In this document: positions 11,568 to 21,112 of the stretch, in pieces
Layout: each line of letters opens with the position of its first letter
Numbering within the stretch: position 1 is the first letter of the stretch
Notes under the pieces: generated by a model
The model's database searches: none
What the model was told of the DNA's origin: nothing
What the model saw: the letters and a program-made list of their open reading frames with translations, nothing else
Program-made: the position numbers and the translations under genes
NCBI GenBank assembly: GCA_948474755.1
Contig: CAOLHI010000251.1
Location: 1 to 64,000 of the forward strand
Direction: 5' to 3'
Source of the DNA: Ctenosaura bakeri
Lineage: Eukaryota; Chordata; Lepidosauria; Squamata; Iguanidae
Length of the DNA stretch: 64,000 nt

Positions 11568-12416
11568 TGTTGTGAGCCCTGCCGAGCTCGCCGTGGATGC
11601 GGACGCTGCTGCTGCTGCTGAGGGGGCCTCGGACGCTCCGGCGGCACCCGCCACCGACACGGACTGCATGGCCAACGCAGATGGGGGCTCGGACGCTCGG
11701 GGAGATCTTCGGGAGGATGAGGAGGCCCCGGCGGAGGCGGGGATTGGGCCCACCGGTAACGCCAGCGCCAGCCCTGAGCCCGCCCCGGTGGCTGAGGCAC
11801 CCACGGGCTCGCCGGGGGGGCGGTCCCGACTCCAGTCCGGAGTTCCCACCGGCCTGTGACTCCAGCCCAGAGATTGCTGCCACCCCTCCTCCTTTCCGGC
11901 AGCAGTGGCAAGCGAAAGAGGCAGTTCGTCGGTCCCAGCGGCTGATGGAAAAGCGGCTGCGGGCTGAGAGCTCCCAGCTGTGAGCCCAGGCTGCCGGCTG
12001 AGAGCTCTCAGCCTCGGGCCCCACCCCAGAGATTCCCAATTGGCCTCAGCTTGGTTGGGGGCTACTTAGGGCAGACGCTGGCAGGAAAGGACCATGGAGC
12101 AACAACCGTCGGTCTTCCGTGCCCACGTCCCTTCCTTCCAGCGTCCAGGACCAGCCCCTCTCTCCAGCGACCGTGACCAGCCTTCCCAGCATCCGGGGGA
12201 CCTTGCCTCCATTCTGGGTGACGTAACCCTATGTTTGCTTTCAGGACCCAACCCTGAGTTTGCCTGGGGTCCTAACCCTGTGTGTGTGTACCGGGACTTG
12301 TTCAGCCTATTGGCAGGAGGGTACTGTAACCCTCTGTTTGCTGGATCCTGCTAATAAAAGCCGTCCAACCCCAGCTGCTAGTCCCGCCTCTGCTTGGCCT
12401 CCGCCTGCCGCTGACA
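11568..12416 (+). mobile_element. GC-rich solo LTR (849 bp)
   Basis: It starts TGTTGTGAGCC and ends GCCGCTGACA, with the TG...CA ends expected of an LTR. It is flanked by a perfect 5-bp duplication, GTGGG (11563-11567 and 12417-12421). An AATAAA signal lies at 12353-12358, about 58 bp before the 3' end, fixing plus orientation. The first 400 bp is very CpG-rich with GCT/GCG-rich triplets and is open in several frames on both strands, but no known protein is visible. No internal region or partner LTR is present, so it is a recombined solo LTR. It could be Gypsy-like or retroviral; the 5-bp duplication fits either. Confidence 0.8.
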
Positions 12417-12421
12417 GTGGG

Positions 12422-13753
12422 GAACTAGAGAGTTCGCACGTATTTTCCAATAGCACAGTAGTAACCCTAATGTGTTAGTAAAAACTGATCCAATGAGTTA
12501 CTTTTGGGACTGCATTAACAGCAACAAGTAATGCCCTGTTGGATAGTCAGAGTAATAAATAATATAACTGGTTCCTTTTTTAGAAGTAACATTCCAAGCT
12601 GTCAGCTACGGTTCCATCTTACTGCCACAGTGCATATGTGTGTGTGTTGAGGGGGTTGCCACTGATTTAGTCCCAGTTTTCTTCTCTCAAGTGTTGGAAG
12701 GTCTAACCAGCTATCACTACCTTCAATTCCTGAGCTGATATACTCAACGCAGATGCATGTGCTTAGGGCAGGGATGTTTCCCTATTTCTAATATTAAAAT
12801 TTCACACTTTTAAAAATTGGTCACACATATCCGTGCAAAAACAAAGCAGAAAAAGACAGACAGAAGCAAAGGAAAAGCCCCCACGCCACCCCCAATGCTT
12901 TACGCAGTTACCAGAGTGTGGCATGACCTCTGAGGAATTCTCCAGAATCCACAATGAAAGGCTAGGAAGGTTAAGCATCCTGCTCAAAAGCACAGGTAAC
13001 TCAATAGTTAAGGTAGCCAAGGAAAGAACATGTGGTAGGATGGAATAATAATAAAGAGACAGAGGTAGCAATCAGGTGAAAAGTGACAGGTTTTATTTTT
13101 AGGTGCAATCTTTCAGACATTGGCATTCCGGTAGTTGCTACAGTAACACACAGCCACAAGCGAAAGGCACACAGAAACAGGGAAGGACTAACAGAGTCCT
13201 CTAGGCAACTCCTCTCTCCTCCCCTCTTCTGAAATGAATAAGCTATACGAAGCAGTTGAATCCTAAATAATTTCCTTCTGGTCTTTTGCTGCCTTTTGTT
13301 TTGGGGCCAGGTGCCACATGAGTTGTAGTGCCTTGTTTCTAGTAGGCAGATACAATGCCTACAAAGAAAATACAAAGAAAATATTTTTACAAGCGGAACT
13401 TATCACTTCTACATACAAAAGGCTGATCTTGTCTTTATCTCCTCTTCTATACCACTACAGAATTTCTGGCTGGTTTTGCACTAGGTTGCTCCACATCAGA
13501 GGTGGGAGATGTGCCACCCTGTACATATTGCTAGACTTCAGCTCCCATCATCCCTAGCAGAACTCAGAATGACTAGTAAATTAATTCATTAAGTCAGTAA
13601 CCCACTCATCTTCTGGAGTTTTTACTATCCTATGCCAAAATGAGTTAATTGATTTGGATAGAATTCATTTGAATGGGTGCCTCTTCTGACAATTCCAGTA
13701 AAACAGACCCTGAGGAAAATAAGAATTGGGACTGAAGAAAATGCATCAGATGG
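12422..13753. other. Mostly unique DNA
   Basis: No gene is recognised. A worn fragment of the 'TTGGACTACAACTCCCA' dispersed repeat is at about 13495-13562 (ATTGCTAGACTTCAGCTCCCATCATCC). The frames at 12802-13375 have no motifs. Confidence 0.5.
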
Positions 13754-13761
13754 TTCTATTG

Positions 13762-14434
13762 CAGCGGTTCTCAACCTGTGGGTCGCGACGCCTTTGGGGG
13801 TCGAATGACCCTTTCACAGGGGTCACCTAAGACCATCAGAAAATACATATTTCCGATGGTCTTAGGCTCCATTCCCCCTCGGTGGTGGTGCACGAGCCAC
13901 GCGCTCACATCCTCCTGCCCCCTGTTCAGAAGGGACTGAAATTGCTCCCCTTCTCCGCTACTGGGAGAACCTCCCATCTGGCAGGCCAGCTTGGTGGGGG
14001 GCGGCGGCAGCATGGGGGGCAGGCCCCCTCCTTGCCACGGCCCCTGCCCCACTCGCCACGGAGGGGGGTGCTGGGCCGGGGGGCCTCAAGGCGGTGCTTT
14101 TCCGGAGGGGCAAGCTGTGCCCAGCGCAAAAGACAAAGGCGCTGGGATTCCTCCCGCCCCCCCCCCGGCCAGGGTCGACACTCTGGAAACTTTTCCCACA
14201 CTGCCTCCCGCCAGCGGAAACGAGAGCGAAATAGAAGCAGAGCCTTGTGGGGGGGGGTTATTGGAGTTTTTTCCCGGGGGAGACGCGTGGCTCCTCTTTC
14301 CCTCCCTGCCCGCCCTCCCCCATTCCTGGAGGGGGAATTGTAAATAATAAATAAATATTTTTATGGTTGAGGGTCACCACATCATGAGGAATTGTATTAA
14401 AGGGTCACGGCATTAGGAAGGTTGAGAACCACTG
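13762..14434 (+). mobile_element. SPIN hAT transposon, non-autonomous, with GC-rich interior
   Basis: The 5' end (CAGCGGTTCTCAACCTGTGG, then GGGTCGAATGACCCTTTCAC and the palindrome AAATACATATTTCCGATGGTC) and the 3' end (GGTTGAGGGTCACCACATCATG, then GGAAGGTTGAGAACCACTG) match SPIN elements as I know them. SPINs are hAT transposons that spread horizontally among tetrapods. The target duplication TTCTATTG is perfect on both sides (13754-13761 and 14435-14442), the 8 bp expected for hAT. The interior (13862-14335) is very GC-rich and not part of the short SPIN MITE termini. I cannot say whether it comes from the autonomous parent or was acquired. No transposase motif is visible. Confidence 0.9.
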
Positions 14435-14442
14435 TTCTATTG

Positions 14443-14997
14443 CTAGGCAGACTATGCTGTTCATTCTATCGTTGTTATCTTCAATAGTAGGTAGCAAGAA
14501 TTCTGGAAATGCAGCAAAAGAATAACTGGGAAGCAATTCTTTAGCAATTACTTTGATCAATGGAGTTGGGGAAGGGATTCATTTTTTCCCTTGGCCTCCA
14601 AAAATGTCATCATACTCCAGAATGTCAGGCCCTTTAGACTTGAAAGGCTGATGTCTCCTTCCCCCTCCACTAGCCAGTCTTTCTGGGAGGTAGGGTACCT
14701 GTTCTACTCCCTTTAGTTCTGCTTTTCTGTAGATTTTATTCTAGTTTCTCTAGTATACTGTTGTGTACTACACAAAGTAAAGTTTTCCTCATTCTCTTCT
14801 ATCTTAGTTTCTCTGTCTTCCTTGGAAGAAGGCAACTTCAAAGGGAGAAAAAAAAGGCAGTTTTGAAAGTCTCACTAAAGAAATGTGTCCGTAGGATCTA
14901 AGACTAATGTTTTAAGTAGCTGGCTAATTAATGACTATTTAACCAGTTAAACAAATACAATAATTAGTGTTAGTGATAATGAAACTAATTTCCCATT
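14443..14997. other. Short unique stretch between SPIN and DIRS
   Basis: AT-rich sequence with no repeat or gene that I recognise. Confidence 0.5.
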
Positions 14998-15166
14998 TCT
15001 TCTTCGTGGTCTCTGTGCCTCACACATTAGGAGCTTTCGCGCCTGCGTGGTAGCGTTCGGAAACTTCTAGAGCTCGTTCGCTTGGCGGGAACCCCTCCCC
15101 CACGCCAGTACTGCGCATGCTCCTCCCGTCGAGCAACAGTCTCTCCTCAGTTCTTTTTCATCCGCC
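14998..15166 (+). repeat. DIRS left inverted terminal repeat
   Basis: Its body (AGCGTTCGGAAACTTCTAGA, then GCTTGGCGGGAACCCCTCCC and ACTGCGCATGCTCCTCC) is repeated as the reverse complement at 20919-21112, with only scattered differences by eye. The outermost roughly 35 bases (TTCTTCGTGGTCTCTGTGCC...) differ from the right end but are copied in complement at 20781-20814. Confidence 0.9.
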
Positions 15167-15309
15167 ATCGCGTACGGAAGGTTCTTTAGCTTGTTCGTCG
15201 CTATTTCTTCTGCTTGGCTGTTTTTCCTCTCGGTTTTTGGACTATTTCGGACTGTTTCTTGACCTCTCTCTCGAACTTCCCTTTGGACTTGGTAACTTCG
15301 GACTTCTCC

Positions 15310-17810
15310 ATGTTTTTTTCTTCTATGTCCGCGCTGTTTAAAAACTGCGTGTTGTGTGGGCGTAAGGTCGCTCTTTCCGACGGCCATAAGGAGTGTCTCT
15401 TCTGCTTGGGCGAGTCTCACAACACCCGGTCTTGCCCAATCTGCCGGGAGTTTACTTCTCAAACTCTCCGCAACAGGTCTTCAAGGCTAAAGTCTTTTTG
15501 TTGGGAGCAGTTTTTGAAGGCAATTGAAGAGACCTCCCAATCCAAGATGACCGACAAGAAGATGACCATACCATCGACGGTATCGGCAGCTGCCGTTCGG
15601 TCTACCTCGTCGGGATCAGGATCGGTGCCAGCGTCGAGAACGCCCATCGCAACGCTACCGAGGATCCCGCAGCTCTCGGCGGCTGCCAAGTCAGCGAAAG
15701 GGTCCTCGACGGCCAAGAAGACTGAGGCTCCGGCTAGGGAAACGCCTCAGAAGAAACGCCCTGCTCCGGACGGAGACAAGGGAAAGGAGAAGGAGAAGGA
15801 CAAGAAGAAGAAGAGGAAGGAGAAGAAACGCTCCCCGGCTGGGGACGTTCATCCTCCCACTCCTCCTCCAACTCTTGAGCCTTCAAAAGGGCGAGGCGAG
15901 CCGGCCGACCTCTCGGACGATGAGGTCGAGGATGCGCCGCAGGAGCGCCCAGACTCACCGGTGGAGGAACCTCCAACCCTGGTGGAGGAACAACACCACC
16001 GCCCTTCGAGCCGCCGCAGGTCGGCTGACCTGCAGCAGAGACTATCCCGGCAAGTCTCTGCTTCCCCGGAATGGCGCTCGATATCGGCTAGATCTCGGTC
16101 ACGCTCTTCGGAGCTGCCACAAACATTGCCGCCTCCTTGGGAGACACAAGAGGAACAACCTCGCTCTTCTGCCTCTATATACACCTTGGCGTCCTACGTG
16201 GCCAGGTACGCCAGGGAATCTGAGTGGAGAGCACGCCCAGCATCCTACTGGTCACATTCTCCATCATACCGGGATCGGTACCACCATGACCCAAGACGCT
16301 GGGAGACCTTCCGGAGGTCCCGGTCGCCTCAACGCGAACGCCGTCGGTCTTGCTCCCGCTCACCAGAGAGAGAGGACTGTCGGTATCGTAGGCACTGAAG
16401 CTGTTCGCCGGCCGACCACCGCCGCTCCGAACGCTCCTTCAGCCGCTCTCCCTCACCTCGATACCAAAGAGCGAGGGAGCCTTCGCCTCGATACCGTGCG
16501 GTATCGCCACCTCCCAGGGTTACTTCTACAGCAACGCGCCCTGTGGAGTCTGTGGTGACTAAGCAGGCCACGGCCACAACGGCCTGCTAGACAACACCCG
16601 TCACCACCAAGAAGGTGAAGTCGGTGGTCGCTGCACCCAAACGGGACAACCCCACTGTCTCCGTTTCTGCTGCGGACAAGCCAAAAAAGGCGCAGTCTAC
16701 GACCACTGCGAAAGAGCCAGAGCAGGAGCAACGAGAAGACTCACCCACCTCCGGGTCCTATGACTCCAGCGCCGAGTTGGACGTCTCGGAGGCTGCTTCA
16801 CAGGAGTCCCCTCCTTTGGGATTCAGAGAACCGGTTCCCGATTCAGCTCCGGAGGACGTCCAACAGTTCTCCGCGATGCTGCTTCAGATGGCCACTACCC
16901 TTGGCCTCAAGATCGCGGACACGGAACCGGAGAAGGACGATTCGGTCTTCTCGATGGTTGAAGGAAGGCGACCTGCTACCGCCCTGTTGCCCCTTCTCCC
17001 TCGCATCGCGAAGGCTGTCAAGTCCGCGTGGGACAAGCCGGCTTCGGCGCAGCCGATACCGCAGAGGCTCGAACACCTGTACAGGGTACAGAAGGATAAC
17101 GCCGCTTATCTCTTCAACCACCCTGTGCCAAACTCTGTGGTCGTCGGGTCGGCTCAGACGAAGGGGAGCGGCAGACAACATACCGCAAAGAAGGCCGCAA
17201 ATTGGACGCCTATGCCAGGAGGTTCTACTCCGCCACCTCCCTCCACATACGGCTGTCCAACACGCAGGCTTGCCTCACAGCTTACCTGCGCAAGGTCCTC
17301 GATCACCTCTCCCCGGCCATAGAAGCGGTGCCGGAGGACATCCGCCAGGCTACTGCCATGATTTTTAACGAGGCAGTAGCGATCTCACTCCAGCAGATCG
17401 TCTCCTCTCGACACGCAGTGGAGATAGCATCGCGGGTAATGGCAGGTTCCGTCGGCTTGCGCCGCCACACCTGGCTAAGACCGGCGGACATCCAGGAGGA
17501 CACTCGCAGGAGAATCGAGGACCTTCCGTTCGACGGCGAGGGCCTGTTCAACGTGTCCACGGACGAATCGTTGGACAACCTGGTCAAGGCGAGGCTGACA
17601 GCGAAAAAGATCGACCTTCATCCATCCTCGCAGACCCGCAGGCCCTCTACTTTCCGCCAGTCATGGCGACGCTCCTCCACCTCGTCCTTCCAGAGGTCGG
17701 CTCAGTCTGCTCCCTCGAGGCCTTCTTCGGGGTCGTCCGCTAGACGTTCTTTCAGGCGACACCCCACTTCGTCAAAGAAGTCCTCCTCCGAGACGAAGTC
17801 CAGGTTTTGA
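15310..17810 (+). pseudogene. DIRS gag-like ORF1, broken
   Basis: The gag of DIRS elements is thought to package the RNA. The N-terminus (ATG at 15310; 15214 and 15325 are in-frame alternatives) has a Cys/His cluster: CVLCG, CLFCLGESH and CPICREF. A Lys/Glu- and Ser/Arg-rich middle follows, with many RSRS-type dipeptides near 16080-16380. The C-terminal domain (YARRFYSATSLHIRLSN, ASRVMAGSVGLRRHTWLR, IEDLPFDGEGLFN) is typical of vertebrate DIRS gag and lies in another frame. Damage: in-frame TGA at 16396, TAG at 16588 and a 1-base frameshift near 17180-17201. The last stop is 17808-17810, overlapping the next frame. Confidence 0.8.
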
Positions 17811-19730
17811 CCTGTTCAGTGGGCCGCCTCAACGGCAACAGCCTCTCTTCAGCCTTCCCTCAGCCCTCAGAGACCGACCGACCTTAGCTCGACATCTGTC
17901 GGAGTGGCAACATGTCACTACAGACTCTTGGGTGCTTTCCATCGTCCGTCTTGGCTACGCCATCGAGTTTCAAGATATTCCTCCTCGAGGCGTCTGCTAT
18001 TCCACTCCATCCAGCTCGGTCCTCCTGGAAGAGATCCAGTCTCTCCTCGACAAAGGAGCAATCGAACAGCTCCCGTCGAAAGCCAGCTCCACCAGCTTCT
18101 TCTCCCGGTACTTCACGGTACCGAAGTCCGACAGTTCCCTTCGACCGATCCTCGACCTCAGAGGGGCGAACAACTACATCCACCCCAAGAGGTTCAAGAT
18201 GGTCACGCTACTGTCGATCTTGCCTTTTCTCCATCAAGGGGACTGGTTCGCCTCCATCGATCTCCGAGACGCCTACTTCCACATCGCCGTTTGCCCGCAA
18301 CACAGACGGTACCTCCGCTTCGCAGTCGATGACATCTGCTACCAGTACAAGGTGCTGCCGTTTGGACTCTCGACTGCCCCAAGGGTCTTTACCAAATGCA
18401 TGGCCCCGGTGGTATCGTCCCTTCGGACGAAGGGCGCCTCTGTCTACCTTACCTAGACGACTGGCTGTTGGTGGCGTCCTGCAAACAAAGACTTTACCAC
18501 GACGTCCACATGACGTTGACACTCCTTACCCGTCTCGGGCTACAAGTCAACCCGAAGAAGTCTCACCTCGAGCCGGCGAGGACGTTAGACTTCATTGGTG
18601 CCACTCTGGACTCCATGTCCGCAAGGGCGTACCTGCCAGAGGCGCGAGCGCAGACCCTAATTCAAGCCGCCGTTCACGCATACGCGGCTTCCACTTTGTC
18701 CGCGAGGAGAATCCAGCAATTACTGGGCTACATGGCCTCGACAACCGCGGTCACGTATCTCTTGAGGCTTAGGGCAAGGCCTCTTCAACACTGGTTTGTC
18801 CGAATTTTCGATCCCCTGCGAAACGAACAGAGCATTCAATTGCAGCTGCCAGAGGGAGTCCGCTCATCTCTCCGATGGTGGCACTCGCGAGACAACCTGC
18901 TGTCTGGAATGCCTTTCCATTAGCCAACACCAAGGGTGATGGTAACGACCGACGCCTCCCTCTACGGATGGGGTGCCCACTGCGGCGATCTCAAAGTCCG
19001 CGACAGATGGAGCGGCGACGAGACGGCTCTCCACATCAACGCCCTCGAGCTTCTGGCCATCTCGAAAGCACTACAGGCGTTCCACCACGTCGTCGCCGGC
19101 CACACAGTCCTGATCCTCACAGACAACTCCACTGCAGTCTGCTACGTCAACAGACAAGGAGGGACTCATTCCACAACCCTGTTGAACATCGCCCTCAATC
19201 TGTGGGACTGGTGCGTTCGCCTACAGACACATCCCGTAGCTGTTCACCTGGCCGGGCAGGAGAACACTACAGCAGACGCCCTCAGCAGGGACACCTCATC
19301 CCATCACGAATGGTCTCTCTCAGGAGAGGCGTTCAGATTGATTCGGGACCGCTGGGGCAAACCGTCGATCGACCTCTTCGCGACCAGGGAAAACGCGAAG
19401 TGCAGCCGATTCTGTTCGAGAGCAAGTCACGATCGGGCCTCCATCGGGGATGCCTTCCAGTTTCCGTGGACCGGGGAACTCCTGTACGTGTTCCCACCGT
19501 TCCCGCTGCTCGGCCGGACGATATCGAAGATCCGAGCCGACCGAGCCGACGCGATCCTGGTAGCCCCGTATTGGCCGAGGCAGCACTGGTTCACACCCCT
19601 GCTACGAGCCGCGCGAGGCGACCTCCTTCGGCTACCATCGACACTGGGCCTGCTCTCCCACTCCAGCGGCCGTGTCCTCCATCCGGACCTGCCACGCCTG
19701 GCCCTCCATGCCTGGAGGATATCGCACTAG
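17803..19730 (+). pseudogene. DIRS reverse transcriptase / RNase H / methyltransferase-like ORF, broken
   Basis: RT motifs: VPKSDSSLRPILDLRGAN (fingers), SIDLRDAYFHIAV (motif A with catalytic Asp), LPFGLSTAPRVFTKCM (motif B) and YLDDWLLVA (motif C, 18450-18461). RNase H follows with TDASLYGWG, NALELLAI, LTDNSTAV and NTTADALSR supplying the DEDD set. The tail (PSIDLFATREN, LLYVFPPFPLLGRTISK, ILVAPYWPRQHWF) corresponds to the Dam-like methyltransferase region known in DIRS1-type elements. Motif A/B and motif C are in different frames, implying a 1-base indel near 18420-18445. TAG at 18921-18923 separates RT from RNase H. The RT would copy the RNA into cDNA that ends as a circle. Non-functional as it stands. 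Confidence 0.88.
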
Positions 19731-20743
19731 ACGATCCCGTGCTCGGTAACGTCCTCGTCGCGGCCAGGAAAGAATCCACCCGTCGCAACTACGAATACAA
19801 GTGGCGATGTTTCCTGACCTTTGCTGAAGAGAGGCGTGAGCCGGTATTGCCTGCCAGGCTCCCCACCGTCCTCCACTTTCTTCTTCATCTCCGACAGCAG
19901 GGCCTGGCGTTTCCATCCCTGAGGGTGTACCTCTCCGCGATCGTGGCATACCAACCACCACGATCCTCGGTGTCAGCCTTCTTCAGGGACGATACTGTTA
20001 AGCGGTTCCTGAAGGGATTACAACATCTCTACCCACCGGTATCGCCGCCGCTACCACCGTGGTCCCTGTCGCTAGTGCTATCGCAGCTTACGAAGCCACC
20101 CTTTGAACCTATGGCGACATCGGATGACAGGCTGCTTACTTTGAAAACTGCTTTTCTCGTGGCTGTTACCTCAGTGAGACGAGCAGGCGAGCTTACTGCC
20201 CTTCGAGTGGATGAGCCCTCCCTGGTCTTCCACAGGGACAAGGTGGTCCTTAGACCTGACATTTCCTTCCTGCCAAAGGTGGTGTCCAGCTTCCATCTCA
20301 ACCAGGACATCATCCTGCCTGCCTTCTTCCCGGACCCAACGACACCGCTGGAGCGGTCCCTTCACTCCCTGGATGTGCGTCGGGCCCTTGCTTTTTACAA
20401 AGACAGGACTGCTCCCTTCCGACAGACACCGCATCTCTTCGTTTGCTACGGACGGCGTCGGAAGGGCCACAAGGTGTTCACCCAGCGCTTCTCCAAGTGG
20501 GTGGTACAGACTATTCAGCTGGCGTACGAGCTCGCAAGGAAGCCTCTGCCAGCCCTTCTTCGAGCCTACTCCACCAGAGCTGTGGCAACTTCTGCGGCCC
20601 TCCTGCGAGGGGTCGACCTGCATGAACTCTGCCGTGTGGCGACCTGGTCCCAGCCATCGACCTTCGTTCGCCACTACAGGCTCGACTGCCGGTCGCACAG
20701 AGATGCTCGGTTTGGACATGAGGTGCTGGCTTCCGTACTCTAG
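18875..20743 (+). CDS. DIRS tyrosine recombinase ORF, open but with changed catalytic residue
   Basis: The recognisable recombinase runs from about 19720 (LGNVLVAARKESTRRNYEYK) to the stop at 20741-20743. The SAM-like N-terminal domain contains RRNYEYKWRCFLTF and LPTVLHFLLHLRQQGL. The catalytic domain contains the first Arg in SVRRAGELTAL (codon 20180-20182), then RAYSTRAVATSAALLRG and WSQPSTFVRHYRLD with the nucleophilic Tyr at 20675-20677. In this family the STR motif is normally preceded by His; here codon 20567-20569 is TAC (Tyr). The enzyme would integrate the circular cDNA. The same frame stays open back to 18875 across RNase H, about 280 codons; recombinase frames overlapping pol are known in DIRS elements, but whether this part is translated is unknown. 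Confidence 0.85.
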   Translation: MVALARQPAVWNAFPLANTKGDGNDRRLPLRMGCPLRRSQSPRQMERRRDGSPHQRPRASGHLESTTGVPPRRRRPHSPDPHRQLHCSLLRQQTRRDSFHNPVEHRPQSVGLVRSPTDTSRSCSPGRAGEHYSRRPQQGHLIPSRMVSLRRGVQIDSGPLGQTVDRPLRDQGKREVQPILFESKSRSGLHRGCLPVSVDRGTPVRVPTVPAARPDDIEDPSRPSRRDPGSPVLAEAALVHTPATSRARRPPSATIDTGPALPLQRPCPPSGPATPGPPCLEDIALDDPVLGNVLVAARKESTRRNYEYKWRCFLTFAEERREPVLPARLPTVLHFLLHLRQQGLAFPSLRVYLSAIVAYQPPRSSVSAFFRDDTVKRFLKGLQHLYPPVSPPLPPWSLSLVLSQLTKPPFEPMATSDDRLLTLKTAFLVAVTSVRRAGELTALRVDEPSLVFHRDKVVLRPDISFLPKVVSSFHLNQDIILPAFFPDPTTPLERSLHSLDVRRALAFYKDRTAPFRQTPHLFVCYGRRRKGHKVFTQRFSKWVVQTIQLAYELARKPLPALLRAYSTRAVATSAALLRGVDLHELCRVATWSQPSTFVRHYRLDCRSHRDARFGHEVLASVL

Positions 20744-20780
20744 GACCTGACCCGCCATCCAACCGGTAAGCTACACAGTC

Positions 20781-20875
20781 TCCTAATGTGTGAGGCACAG
20801 AGACCACGAAGAAGACGAACAGGTTGCTTACCTGTAACTGTGGTTCTTCGAGTTGTCATCTGTGCCCTCACACAT
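20781..20875 (+). repeat. DIRS internal complementary region
   Basis: Bases 20781-20814 are the reverse complement of the left outer end (near 14998-15031). Bases 20817-20875 (GAACAGGTTGCTTACCTGTA...) are the reverse complement of the right outer end (21055-21112). The two are separated by 2 bases. This region is believed to act as the template joining both ends during circle formation, and its presence defines the DIRS class. Confidence 0.93.
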
Positions 20876-20918
20876 ACCCACCCTTCCTTCCCCTCTTCTC
20901 AGGTCCCTGTAGGTTCTA

Positions 20919-21112
20919 CGGCGGACGACAGAACTGAGGAGAGACCGTTGCTCAGGAGGAGCATGCGCAGTACCAGCGTGGGGGAGGGGTTCCCGCCAAG
21001 CGAACGAGCTCTAGAAGTTTCCGAACGCTACCGCGCAGGCGCAAAAGCTCCTAATGTGTGAGGGCACAGATGACCACGCGAAGAACCACAGTTACAGGTA
21101 AGCAACCTGTTC
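20919..21112 (-). repeat. DIRS right inverted terminal repeat
   Basis: Reverse complement of the left repeat over about 150 bp. It then extends with its own outer end (CACAGTTACAGGTAAGCAAC near 21087-21106), which is matched by the internal complementary region. Confidence 0.9.

Larger units (their letters stand above)
14998..21112 (+). mobile_element. DIRS-type tyrosine-recombinase retrotransposon, near full length
   Basis: A 6.1-kb element with the diagnostic DIRS layout. There are inverted terminal repeats at 14998-15166 and 20919-21112. An internal complementary region at 20781-20875 joins the complements of both outer ends. Gag, then RT-RNase H-methyltransferase-like, then tyrosine recombinase frames overlap on the plus strand. 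The element is distinctly GC-rich against AT-rich flanks. No target-site duplication is seen, as expected because integration uses the recombinase on a circular intermediate. Gag and pol are broken by stops and frameshifts while the recombinase frame is open. The exact outermost base on each side is uncertain by about 3 nt. Confidence 0.92.

Noticed and set aside
11478..12039. Several overlapping GC-rich open frames that look like a proline/arginine-rich protein
   Set aside because: They lie inside a solo LTR defined by a 5-bp duplication; openness in many frames is explained by GC-rich, stop-poor sequence.
13771..14343. GC-rich open frames on both strands
   Set aside because: They lie within the SPIN element bounded by TTCTATTG; no transposase or other motif is seen.
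18875..19586. Additional frames on the minus strand across the DIRS element
   Set aside because: Shadows of GC-rich coding DNA on the plus strand; no motifs.
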